DNA of 64,000 bases from CAZRNB01 sp964601355. Lineage in GTDB: Bacteria; Planctomycetota; Phycisphaerae; Sedimentisphaerales; Anaerobacaceae. The notes beneath the pieces are model-generated. The model saw only the letters and a list, made by a program, of their open reading frames with translations. It was not told where the DNA came from and did not search any database. The DNA lies in NCBI GenBank assembly GCA_964601355.1, contig CAZRNB010000004.1:7134-71133 (forward strand), written 5' to 3'. The translations under genes were made by a program, and so were the position numbers. Below, piece by piece: positions 16,203-23,685 of this stretch; position 1 is the first letter of the stretch; every line of letters starts with the position of its first letter.

Positions 16203-17078
16203 ATGACTGATATTGTAACGGGAAATATACCTATAATTTCAATCACCGCTGATTGTCTGCCGGAGGCGTGGGAGAAAGCTGTTTTAGCGGTATGGGATAA
16301 AGGACTCGAAATCAAAACCCAATACGACAAAACCGACGACCCGCCGAGCAAAGACGCCACCGTTATCATCACAATAAACGACCCATTCCGTGAGCCGAGG
16401 ATACATAAGAACTTCCCCGGCGGGCCGGAAGAGCTTGAATCATATCGTCAGGAAGTAGTTAACGGCATTCACGACCACTGGATCGACCCCGCTGCCGGCA
16501 AATGGACATACACTTACCACGAACGTCTGTGTTCATACTCATCGAGTATCCAGTATCCGGCATCCAGTATCGAGAAGGTCGATCAGATTCAATATATCGT
16601 TGATTGCCTTTCACAGGCCGGTCACAGCCGGCGAGCGCAGGCAATAACCTGGATGCCGACCGCCGACCCGGGTACGGAGCATCCGCCGTGTCTTCAGCGA
16701 ATCTGGTGCAGGCTTATCGCAAATGAGGCGGGCGAATTGTCACTTAATATGAACACGCACTGGAGAAGCCGAGACCTCTATAAGGCCTGGTTTATGAATG
16801 TCTATGCGATAACCGACCTTCAAAGACTAATTGCCGGGCGGATATCTCAAAAAAGGGGCGAGCCGGTCAAAGTGGGTAGATACGTTGATATAAGTGATTC
16901 GCTGCACATCTACGGCAGCTACTTCAACGAGGTATCCAAGGAAGTGGAAAAGATGCGCAAAAGCCCATTTACTCAGCGAGCCTGGCCGAGCACTCATCCG
17001 GCCTTTGTCGCCTGTACGCAAGAGGCAAGAGAAAAACTGGCCAAAGACCCGGATTGGTACGCAAAAGCCAGAGGATGA
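16203..17078 (+). CDS. Thymidylate-synthase-family protein
   Basis: 291 aa from the ATG at 16203, which has GGAGGATTGTTA upstream; an earlier TTG at 16170 is unlikely. The catalytic region HPPCLQRIWCRL carries the nucleophile Cys, and NTHWRSRDLYKAWFMNVYAI corresponds to the dUMP-binding RSxDxxxGxPFN region of ThyA. It is a ThyA-superfamily enzyme but diverged at the nucleotide-binding Arg/Asn motifs, so the pyrimidine substrate (dUMP, dCMP or other) is uncertain. Residues about 114-124 (SSIQYPASSIE) are encoded by a heptamer array at 16542-16574 inserted in frame. The 5' end duplicates the truncated copy at 13338, showing that the restriction-modification genes inserted at this locus. Confidence 0.78.
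   Translation: MTDIVTGNIPIISITADCLPEAWEKAVLAVWDKGLEIKTQYDKTDDPPSKDATVIITINDPFREPRIHKNFPGGPEELESYRQEVVNGIHDHWIDPAAGKWTYTYHERLCSYSSSIQYPASSIEKVDQIQYIVDCLSQAGHSRRAQAITWMPTADPGTEHPPCLQRIWCRLIANEAGELSLNMNTHWRSRDLYKAWFMNVYAITDLQRLIAGRISQKRGEPVKVGRYVDISDSLHIYGSYFNEVSKEVEKMRKSPFTQRAWPSTHPAFVACTQEAREKLAKDPDWYAKARG
16542..16574. repeat. Heptamer array inside the thymidylate-synthase-like gene
   Basis: TCGA-GTATCCA-GTATCCG-GCATCCA-GTATCGA-G in 7-base phase. A sister array with the same units stands between genes at 18581-18613. The 33 bp length keeps the reading frame. Confidence 0.85.
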
Positions 17079-17080
17079 AC

Positions 17081-17108
17081 GTGAAGCGTATCTCGTGAAG
17101 CGTGAAGC
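17081..17108. repeat. Heptamer array GTGAAGC
   Basis: GTGAAGC-GTATCTC-GTGAAGC-GTGAAGC in the short spacer between the thymidylate-synthase-like gene and the PpiC gene. Confidence 0.8.
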
Positions 17109-17135
17109 GAATATACAAAAAAGAGGAGTAAAAAA

Positions 17136-17999
17136 ATGGCTTTACTTGTTAATGGCGAAAGAATTGAAGATGCAGCGATAAAACAGGAGGTCGAGCGCCT
17201 CAGGCCGGACTACGAAAAGGCGTTTGTGGATATGGACCCCAAAGAGAGGGAAGCTCAGCTTCTTGATTGGTGCAAAGAAAATGTAATTGAAAGAACTTTG
17301 CTCATACAGGAAATTAAAAGTAAAGGATCTGCAGTACCCAAAAAACAGGTTGAATATGTCTATACAAGGCTGAAAGAAAAATATTGTAAAGATAAGCAGG
17401 AGCCTCATAAGGAATTTGGTGCCGAAAGCGAGGAGAAGCTGAAAGAATTGATAGAAATGCTGCTAAAAACCACGAGTAAATTCGATGAGATTAGCAAAGA
17501 TTTACCTAAACCAACACAAGCTGACATTGAAAAATATTACCAGGAAAATAAAGAGCTGTTCAGAACCGCTGACAAAGTCAGAGTAGCTCATATCGTTAAA
17601 TACATAGATTGGCAAACCGATGAAACCGCTGCCTATAATGCTATAAGACAGGCCCAGGAAGAAATTAACAATGGTACACCCTTCGAAACAGCGATTGAAC
17701 AATATACTGATGATCCCGACAGCGGAAACAATTCAGATTATATTACCCAGGGTGAGAAGGCAGAAGAATTCGAGGACATAGTTTTCAATCTGGATGCCGG
17801 AGAGATAAGTGACATCTTTCACACCCGCTACGGCTTTCACATCGCCAAGGTCTATGACAAAAAGCCGGGGACTATTCCCAGCCTTAAAGAAATAAAAAAT
17901 CAAATAATAGATGTGCTTACAGAAAATATGAGGCAGGCAGCAGTCGAAAAGTTCATAGACCAGCTAAAAAATAAGGCCAGGATTGAGGAATCCATATAA
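17136..17999 (+). CDS. PpiC-type (parvulin) peptidyl-prolyl isomerase
   Basis: 287 aa. The N-terminal half (MALLVNGERIEDAAIKQEVE, then long helices) resembles SurA/PrsA chaperone arms. Residues about 145-245 are a parvulin domain: KVRVAHIVKYI, AIRQAQEEINNGTPFETAIE, a shortened SGNNSDYITQGE loop, FEDIVFNLDAGEISDIFHTR and YGFHIAKVYDKKPG. No signal peptide is seen, so it looks cytoplasmic or relies on an unrecognised route. It begins after AGAGGAGTAAAAAA. It probably assists protein folding; no specific client is suggested by its neighbours. Confidence 0.88.
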   Translation: MALLVNGERIEDAAIKQEVERLRPDYEKAFVDMDPKEREAQLLDWCKENVIERTLLIQEIKSKGSAVPKKQVEYVYTRLKEKYCKDKQEPHKEFGAESEEKLKELIEMLLKTTSKFDEISKDLPKPTQADIEKYYQENKELFRTADKVRVAHIVKYIDWQTDETAAYNAIRQAQEEINNGTPFETAIEQYTDDPDSGNNSDYITQGEKAEEFEDIVFNLDAGEISDIFHTRYGFHIAKVYDKKPGTIPSLKEIKNQIIDVLTENMRQAAVEKFIDQLKNKARIEESI

Positions 18000-18119
18000 A
18001 CAAAGACGCCGGAGAGCCTGGATTTAAGCGGATTTGCCACTGAAGCCGGCCTTTTAAAAACCAAAAAAATTTATACATCACAATTTGCCTTTGTGCAATT
18101 TCTATATTAGACTTTTATA

Positions 18120-18357
18120 CAGACGGACGAGGGAGATAAGCAGGATGCAATTCAATAATCTGTCTTAAGCATAGCTGCCTGTGGATATAAACAAAGAGTT
18201 TAAATTCGTAGCTTTGCCTGCCGGTCGAGGGGAAACTAAAGATAGGCTAACATACCAACTGGGGCATTATGTTGGTCATGAATAATATCCTTTAGGGGGG
18301 GCTATGTAAGTTTCTTTCCGAGTTGGCCTCTGCGTTAACGACGCAGGGGCTTTTTTT
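18120..18357 (+). ncRNA. Candidate structured RNA ending in a strong terminator
   Basis: The 630 bp between the PpiC gene and nrdR have no credible frame. Within them CTAAAGATA (18236-18244) can pair with TATCCTTTAG (about 18287-18296), enclosing an inner ACCAAC/GTTGGT hairpin, and the stretch ends in a textbook terminator at 18326-18357. No clear promoter was found upstream (a weak TTGTGC...TTATAC pair lies near 18090-18120), so the region could also be the 3' UTR of the preceding operon. It lacks the landmark motifs of tmRNA, RNase P RNA, SRP RNA and c-di-GMP riboswitches. Confidence 0.35.
18326..18357 (+). terminator. Rho-independent terminator
   Basis: GCCTCTGCGT (18326-18335), loop TAACG, ACGCAGGGGC (18341-18350), then seven T. 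The stem has ten pairs with one G-U. Confidence 0.88.
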
Positions 18358-18530
18358 AAAACCATCCACGCTATAAAATCCTATATGGAGCCTCACGGCC
18401 ATTGCCCGTGGCACCTCCCCGTTCTCCGTAGTAGAACTTCCAGCCTTCGCAGCCCCTTAGGGAAGCAGGCACTACGAAGGATGAACATCTCCCGCCTTTG
18501 CGTAGCCGTTATGGCAGAGGGAAATTTTCT
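18358..18530. other. Non-coding stretch with hairpin-rich sequence
   Basis: No reading frame is convincing. It contains a CACGG/CCGTG pair around 18393-18412 and related TACGAAGG/CCGTAGT strings suggestive of another dispersed palindromic element. Nothing more can be supported. Confidence 0.3.
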
Positions 18531-18558
18531 TTGACATCCTATATGTTGTCTTTAGAAT
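18531..18558 (+). promoter_or_regulatory. Sigma-70-type promoter upstream of nrdR
   Basis: TTGACA (18531-18536), 16 bp spacer, TAGAAT (18553-18558). Confidence 0.6.
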
Positions 18559-18580
18559 ATCTATGACAGCCCGATGCCAG

Positions 18581-18613
18581 TCGAGTATCCGGTATCCAGT
18601 ATCGAGAATCCAG
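18581..18613. repeat. Heptamer array in the nrdR leader
   Basis: TCGA-GTATCCG-GTATCCA-GTATCGA-GAATCCA-G, close kin of the array inside the thymidylate-synthase-like gene. It sits between the promoter and the GGGAGG ribosome binding site of nrdR. Confidence 0.8.
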
Positions 18614-18630
18614 GGAGGTAAATTTGGCTT

Positions 18631-19119
18631 GTGAAATGTCCCTTTTGCAAGGAAGATCAGGACAGGGTAATTGATTCACGCTCAAGCAACTCCGGCAGAG
18701 TCATCAGACGCAGACGCCAATGCTTAGTGTGCAAAAGACGCTTTACCACTTATGAAAAGACAGGCGAAAGCTTTAAGCTGTACATAGTGAAAAAAGACAG
18801 GTCGCGAGTTCCTTATGACAGAGACAGAGTTATTGGCGGCCTGCAAAAAGCCTGCTATAAGAGACCCGTCTCGGAAGAACAAATCCAGCAGATAGCCGAC
18901 AAAGTTGAGGAGGATATATTCAGGAACTTTGATAAGGAGGCTTCTTCAGCTTTTATCGGCGAGAGTCTAATGAAACATCTGCGCGCTGTTGACAAGGTTG
19001 CTTACATCCGCTTCGCAAGCGTTTATCGCAGCTTTAAGGATGCAGGCGAGCTAATCGAAGAGGTCAGCCGGGTAATCAGGGAAGCCGAGCCTATAGAGCA
19101 GCTAAAACTTTTCGATTAG
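18631..19119 (+). CDS. nrdR: Transcriptional repressor NrdR
   Basis: 162 aa. The GTG at 18631 follows GGGAGGTAAATTTGGCTT. The zinc ribbon (MKCPFCKEDQDRVIDSR ... CLVCKRRFTTYEKTGE) is followed by an ATP-cone (LYIVKKDRSRVPYDRDRVI to YIRFASVYRSF). NrdR senses ATP/dATP and represses ribonucleotide reductase genes. No reductase gene is in the window, but the next gene is another ATP-cone protein, which fits a shared nucleotide-sensing theme. Confidence 0.96.
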   Translation: MKCPFCKEDQDRVIDSRSSNSGRVIRRRRQCLVCKRRFTTYEKTGESFKLYIVKKDRSRVPYDRDRVIGGLQKACYKRPVSEEQIQQIADKVEEDIFRNFDKEASSAFIGESLMKHLRAVDKVAYIRFASVYRSFKDAGELIEEVSRVIREAEPIEQLKLFD

Positions 19120-19243
19120 TAAAAAGGGAAAATTCAGCAGAAAGGTAAAAATTGTTAAAATTCTAAAATTTTTCCTGGTTTTTTCTTTACATTTTTGTTT
19201 TTTTTGTTAAGTTCCGGCTGGTTTAGATTGGAGGAGTAATGAG

Positions 19244-19843
19244 TTGAGGATGCAACTCAAGGTCATAAAGGCAGACGGAGCTGTCGAGGAGTATTTTCAT
19301 ACCAAGGTAATGGGGACTATCAATAATGCTCTCAGCAGGGTTGGGCAGACGGATATGTATGTTGCCGAAGAGCTTTCCGATGTAGTAACGTATTATCTCT
19401 ATCACCAGCAGGATCGGCGCACTGTAACAAGTGATGAGGTTTTTTCCGTAATCAAGGCGGTTCTGGCAGCAACGGGCTACGAAGAGGCTGCAATAGCACT
19501 TAGTGAGCACCATTTCGACCGCAAGCTCAAGCGATCTCGAATTGACGTTGTAAGAGTTGACATTCAGGAGATGGCAGATGCAGTTCTGCTCAGCCTGCAG
19601 CAGCAGGTCGAGGATACAACAAGGTCTCGATGGGATAAGGCCGTTATAGTTAACGACCTGGTGATAAAGCACGGCATCTGCCGGCAAACGGCACGCACGA
19701 TAGCTTCGATGGTTGAAGAAAAAATCTTCAATATAGGAATCACAGCAGTTCCAGCCGGTTTAATAAAGCAGCTTGTCTTGGGCGATGCCGCTGCGGTTCT
19801 GCGAGCCCAGACCGCACTATCGAGCGGCTTGCAGAGCGTTTGA
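19244..19843 (+). CDS. Stand-alone ATP-cone domain protein
   Basis: 199 aa. Starts at TTG 19244 (nine bases after GGAGG) or at ATG 19250. The sequence LKVIKADGAVEEYFHTKVMG and the following helices are an ATP-cone, the nucleotide-sensing domain of NrdR and of class I/III ribonucleotide reductases. A second half (DKAVIVNDLVIKHGICRQTA, GITAVPAGLIKQLVLGDAAA) resembles the segment after the cone in reductase large subunits, yet the catalytic barrel is missing. It could be a detached allosteric module or a remnant of a reductase. The position right after nrdR suggests a regulatory role (inference). Confidence 0.7.
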   Translation: MRMQLKVIKADGAVEEYFHTKVMGTINNALSRVGQTDMYVAEELSDVVTYYLYHQQDRRTVTSDEVFSVIKAVLAATGYEEAAIALSEHHFDRKLKRSRIDVVRVDIQEMADAVLLSLQQQVEDTTRSRWDKAVIVNDLVIKHGICRQTARTIASMVEEKIFNIGITAVPAGLIKQLVLGDAAAVLRAQTALSSGLQSV

Positions 19844-19925
19844 GGAAAACTTTATTATCCAAAAACAGAGCCGTAACTAATATTACAGCCCAAGCTAGTG
19901 CTGAGTCGCAGGTGATTTGAGGAGT

Positions 19926-20008
19926 TGTCATTGCGAGGAGGCCGAAGGCCGACGTGGCAATCTCATAAATCAAATGTCAGAGATTGCTTCGCTTCGCTCG
20001 CAATGACA
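19926..20008. repeat. TGTCATTGCGAG-type inverted element
   Basis: TGTCATTGCGAG at the left end is mirrored by CTCGCAATGACA at the right end (19997-20008), with GGCAATCTC/GAGATTGC pairing inside. It is a common kind of MITE-like bacterial intergenic element. Confidence 0.8.
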
Positions 20009-20065
20009 TCCATCGTTCAAACTGCGACAGAGTACTATTAGTCTGTCAAAATTGTTTTTGTGACT

Positions 20066-20135
<70 letters not shown>

Positions 20136-20186
20136 ACCTACCTAATCGAATTTAACAGACTACTAGATTTTGTTAAGAGATAACCA

Positions 20187-20291
20187 AGAATAAAATTAAA
20201 TATCAAAAATTAAATATCAAAATCAAGGGAACAGGGATCAGGATTCGGAGATCAGGTTTTTACTGACCCCCGACCCCTGAACCCCGAATCT
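20187..20291. repeat. Dyad heptamer array before the esterase gene
   Basis: Fifteen 7-base units: AGAATAA, AATTAAA, TATCAAA, AATTAAA, TATCAAA, ATCAAGG, GAACAGG, GATCAGG, ATTCGGA, GATCAGG, TTTTTAC, TGACCCC, CGACCCC, TGAACCC, CGAATCT. The second half mirrors the middle (GATTCGG... against ...CCGAATC), giving a fold-back. It ends at the start codon of the esterase. Confidence 0.85.
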
Positions 20292-20295
20292 GAAG

Positions 20296-21216
20296 ATGAA
20301 ACGATGTTATAGAGCTATTGTTGCCTGTTTTATTATTTCGATATCTTATGGTACGATTGGCATCACAAAGGAAGCTCAGGCTTCGCCTAATCTTATTCCG
20401 CTCTGGCTGGATGGCGCACCTGGCGCTAAAGGCGAAAACGATGGTGATAAACCAACACTAACCATATATCCGGCACCAGCGGAAAAGGCGAACGGCTGTG
20501 GAATTGTAATCTGTCCCGGCGGCGGATATGGACATCTGGCCATGGACCACGAGGGGCAACAGGTCGCTCAGTGGCTTAATTCGCTTGGCGTTACCGCTTT
20601 TATTCTGAAGTATCGTCACCGCGATAATGATGCCGGCTATGGTCATCCGGCACCATTACAGGACGCCCAGCGAGCGGTTAGAATAGTTCGCAGCCGAGCT
20701 AAAGAATGGAATATAGATCCTAACAGGATCGGAATACTCGGCTTTTCCGCAGGTGGCCACCTGGCTTCGAGCGAGGGCACGCACTTTCATAAAAACTATT
20801 ACGAGCTAAAAGATTCGACAGATCAGGTTAGCTGCCGGCCTGACTTTATGATACTGATCTATCCGGTTATTACTCTTTCTGATTTGTACACTCACGCCGG
20901 CTCTAAATTGAATTTGCTTGGTAAAAATCCTGACCAGGCTCTCGTTGAAAGTTTTTCTAATGAGATGCAGGTAACGCCTGAAACGCCGCCAACGTTTTTG
21001 GTGCACGCCAATGATGATAAGACTGTTCCGCCGGAAAACAGCGTCAATTTTTATATGGCGCTGAGAAAAGCCAACGTCCCGGCCGAGATGCACATTTATC
21101 AAAATGGCGGCCACGGCTTCGGCCTCGGAAAGGAAAAGAGTGCAGCGTCAAGCTGGCCGGGGCGCTGCGCCGATTGGCTGCAAGCAAGAGGATATTTGGA
21201 TAGTATAATTAGATAG
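20296..21216 (+). CDS. Secreted alpha/beta hydrolase (BD-FAE/acetyl-esterase-like)
   Basis: 306 aa with a signal peptide (residues about 1-29, AIVACFIISISYGTIGI, then QASP). The oxyanion-hole motif CPGGGYGHLA, nucleophile elbow GILGFSAGGHLAS (Ser), acid region FLVHANDDKTVPPENS and His in NGGHGFGLG form a full catalytic set. The fold is that of the esterase/lipase group acting on acetylated or feruloylated plant polysaccharides. It fits the carbohydrate lifestyle suggested by the dockerin and beta-helix proteins. The ATG immediately follows a heptamer array and has only a weak ribosome binding site. Confidence 0.85.
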   Translation: MKRCYRAIVACFIISISYGTIGITKEAQASPNLIPLWLDGAPGAKGENDGDKPTLTIYPAPAEKANGCGIVICPGGGYGHLAMDHEGQQVAQWLNSLGVTAFILKYRHRDNDAGYGHPAPLQDAQRAVRIVRSRAKEWNIDPNRIGILGFSAGGHLASSEGTHFHKNYYELKDSTDQVSCRPDFMILIYPVITLSDLYTHAGSKLNLLGKNPDQALVESFSNEMQVTPETPPTFLVHANDDKTVPPENSVNFYMALRKANVPAEMHIYQNGGHGFGLGKEKSAASSWPGRCADWLQARGYLDSIIR

Positions 21217-21319
21217 ACAAATATTCTTCTGAAATTTATCCAAAAGCATTATTTCAGATAAATGTGCAATTTGATTGATACTTAGCAGTATTACTCTGAC
21301 AATAATTCTCTAAAGAACC

Positions 21320-21366
21320 TTGAAAGTTTGATAGAAAATTATGTTTGATTTTGCTGTGGGAAAAAT
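21320..21366 (+). promoter_or_regulatory. Possible promoter region of the deaminase gene
   Basis: TTGAAA (21320-21325) and TTGCTGTGGGAAA (about 21351-21363) resemble, in order and spacing, the TTGAAA...TTGCTGTGTGGAAAC region of the promoters at 51021 and 51733. The -10 hexamer here (TTTGAT) is poor. Confidence 0.35.
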
Positions 21367-21393
21367 ATAGATAGAGTAGTGTAGGAGTTTATC

Positions 21394-22734
21394 ATGAAGA
21401 GAAGGAACGGATTCCTAATAGAAAAGGACCGCCTTATAATCGCCTTAACTGGTTCTGTAGGTAGCGGTTCCTCTTGGGTGGCTGATTTCTTGGGGAAAGA
21501 AAGGGATTTCAGAGTCTTTTCCATAACAAGAGAAATATTGGAATTTGAGGCAGGAAAAAGAGGAATAGATTTAACCAAAGGTAGAAGGAAAAAACTTCAA
21601 GATATTGGGAATCGCCTGCGGAAAGAAGATATTAAGGCTGGAAATTCTGGCGGAATTCTTATAAGAAAAGCAATTGACTTGCTCGAAAAAGAGAAATGCA
21701 CAAAGAACATCGTTATTTGCAGTATCAAGAATCAATTAGAAGTAGAGGAACTTAAGAAATATTCTAATTCATACCTGATTGCAATTGATACATCTCTTTC
21801 GATACGTTGGAAAAGGAAAAAAAATGAACAATATAATAATGAATATGCTCGATTTTTAAGAGATGATGAAAGAGATAAAGACGAAGGTTTGAAAATAAAA
21901 AGTAAAGATGGAAAAATATACTATTACGGCCAACAAGTTCAGAAATGTGTTGACCTTGCAGATATAGTGATTGACAACGATATGGATTTCAATGATTCAG
22001 AAGAAATGAAGGAGAAACTGAAGAATAAGATAAAACAACATCTATTAGTCATATGTAAACCAGGCTTCCGCAATCCCAATAATATGGAACTTCTGATGAA
22101 CAATGCTTATTGCACAAGCTTACAGTCACGATGTCAAAAAAGGCAGGTTGGTGCAATCATAGTAAAAGAAGAAATGGAAGAGATTCAACTCAAAAATAAC
22201 AGCAAAGACAAAATGGGAGGTTATTATTTGATTTCCGCCGGATGTAACAACGTACCAGAGGGACAAACTGATTGTTTTACAAAGTACAAAACATGTTATA
22301 GAGATAAGAATAAAAGTATACTGTTTGACAAAATTAAACACTGCCCTAACTGTGGTCAAAAGTTAAGAAAAGAAGGAATATGTTCAAAGAAAGATTGCGA
22401 ATATTCAAAAACAAAATCTGATGTTAGGGAAAATTTTCTTTTGGGGAAAGCCCTGGATTTATGTAGGTCTCTGCACGCAGAAGAAAATGCTATGCTCCAG
22501 ATTTCTCACCTGGGAGGTTTTTCTTTAAAAGAGACAACACTTTATACAACAACCTTTCCCTGCTTATTATGTGCAAAAAAGATTATTGCTAATAGAATCA
22601 GAGAATTGGTATATGTTGAACCATACCCTATGGAAGAAGCCAGAGAGATGCTGGAATCAGCAGGCGTTAAGCTTACTAAATTCGAAGGAGTTAAAGCCCA
22701 AGCTTTTTATAAATTATTCAAAGATTATCACTAA
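21394..22734 (+). CDS. P-loop domain fused to zinc-dependent cytidine deaminase (anti-phage dCTP deaminase-like)
   Basis: 446 aa. Residues about 12-190 are a nucleotide-kinase-like P-loop domain: IIALTGSVGSGSSWVADFLG has the glycine pattern of Walker A but Ser in place of Lys, and SYLIAIDTSLSIRWKRK and YYGQQVQKCVDLADIVIDN follow. Residues about 225-446 are a deoxycytidylate deaminase: QKRQVGAIIV, SAGCNNVPEGQTDC, an inserted zinc knuckle (CPNCGQKL...GICSKKDC), SLHAEENAML with the proton-shuttling Glu, and FPCLLCAKKI with two zinc Cys. This two-domain order is that of AvcD/DcdV proteins, which deplete dCTP/dCMP during phage infection. A defence role here is inferred from that architecture. Low GC and isolation from metabolic genes support horizontal acquisition. 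Confidence 0.78.
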   Translation: MKRRNGFLIEKDRLIIALTGSVGSGSSWVADFLGKERDFRVFSITREILEFEAGKRGIDLTKGRRKKLQDIGNRLRKEDIKAGNSGGILIRKAIDLLEKEKCTKNIVICSIKNQLEVEELKKYSNSYLIAIDTSLSIRWKRKKNEQYNNEYARFLRDDERDKDEGLKIKSKDGKIYYYGQQVQKCVDLADIVIDNDMDFNDSEEMKEKLKNKIKQHLLVICKPGFRNPNNMELLMNNAYCTSLQSRCQKRQVGAIIVKEEMEEIQLKNNSKDKMGGYYLISAGCNNVPEGQTDCFTKYKTCYRDKNKSILFDKIKHCPNCGQKLRKEGICSKKDCEYSKTKSDVRENFLLGKALDLCRSLHAEENAMLQISHLGGFSLKETTLYTTTFPCLLCAKKIIANRIRELVYVEPYPMEEAREMLESAGVKLTKFEGVKAQAFYKLFKDYH

Positions 22735-22801
22735 AATTGGAGATTGACCTGCTATTTACTTTTAGATGTCAAGTTATGACTAATGAACAAGGAGGTAACA
22801 A

Positions 22802-22999
22802 ATGGCCGAACACACAAAGCCTGAAACTTGCCCGAAATGCGGCAGCATATTTGTGGACTGGGATAGATACCACAAGGTCTATCGGTGTTTAGTAAAAAAT
22901 TGCGGATGGACGAGTGAATATAAAAATGAATATACCAAAATACTCAGCATGAGTTTATCTAAAAACCAACTCCCAAAGGTACAAGGCATTACCTCATAG
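22802..22999 (+). CDS. Small zinc-ribbon protein
   Basis: 65 aa starting after AAGGAGGTAACAA, an excellent ribosome binding site. Two metal-binding pairs are visible, CPKCGS near residue 14 and CLVKNC near residue 32 with GW. The remainder is polar. It lies 67 bp after the deaminase on the same strand and may belong to the same acquired unit. No function can be assigned. Confidence 0.6.
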   Translation: MAEHTKPETCPKCGSIFVDWDRYHKVYRCLVKNCGWTSEYKNEYTKILSMSLSKNQLPKVQGITS

Positions 23000-23685
23000 C
23001 TTGATTACATTTAAGGTTTTTTGCCGAAGCCTTTTTGAAGGAGTTAGAAGTTGAGGTAGTGCCACATAATGTTGTTAAAAAGAAAATGCGACTTTTAAGC
23101 ATCTAATGGCTTTCTCACTCTTACTTTTAAGGTACGATCCACATAAATTCCGGGAAATATTGAGCTGACAGAATTTTGTAAGTTGCCCAAAACGGCCTTA
23201 ATATTTGAAAAGCTTTACCAATACCATAAGGTAGTACCATGAAATATACGTAAAAATGGTTTGTCTTCTCTTTGTCATTTAGACAGTTTTATAATCGTCT
23301 AAGTAATATATTGAACTATATGGAAAATGGTTTTGCGTCTTTGAACAAAATTTCGCGGCTTTTTTCAGTCAAAAACGGCTTAGAATATTGCTGTATATCT
23401 ATTACAAACAGCGCCGGTGCAAAGGCAGGTTGCTACGGTGTCAGAATGAGACCAAATTAACTTGGGTGTCATTCTCCTCGTTAACAATTAACAAATCAAT
23501 GCGTTTGGAGATGATTCGCTATTTCTTTTGCCCATCTCAAGGATATATTCAACTGATTGCTGTGGCGTTTTAAGGCCATTTGCTCTATTGTAAAAGTGTT
23601 GACATTTCTTTTTTCCATCGTTATTTTTGCTGCATCAAGTGGTTATTTGGTTTACTTTTTAATTTTTTGTATATCAGAGGCTAAT
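23000..23685. other. Gene-poor AT-rich stretch with possible transposase fossil
   Basis: No convincing gene. On the minus strand, roughly 23492-23582, the frame NRANGLKTPQQSVEYILEMG looks like the C-terminal end of a transposase but is too short to be sure. Forward frames here lack ribosome binding sites and recognisable domains. Confidence 0.3.

Noticed and set aside
18001..18050. Terminator directly after the PpiC gene (GCCGG...GCCGGC followed by CTTTT)
   Set aside because: The arms are 35 bases apart with little internal pairing, so it is much weaker than the terminator at 18326-18357.
23272..23573. Two short forward frames in the spacer before trpS
   Set aside because: They overlap each other, lack ribosome binding sites and resemble no protein.
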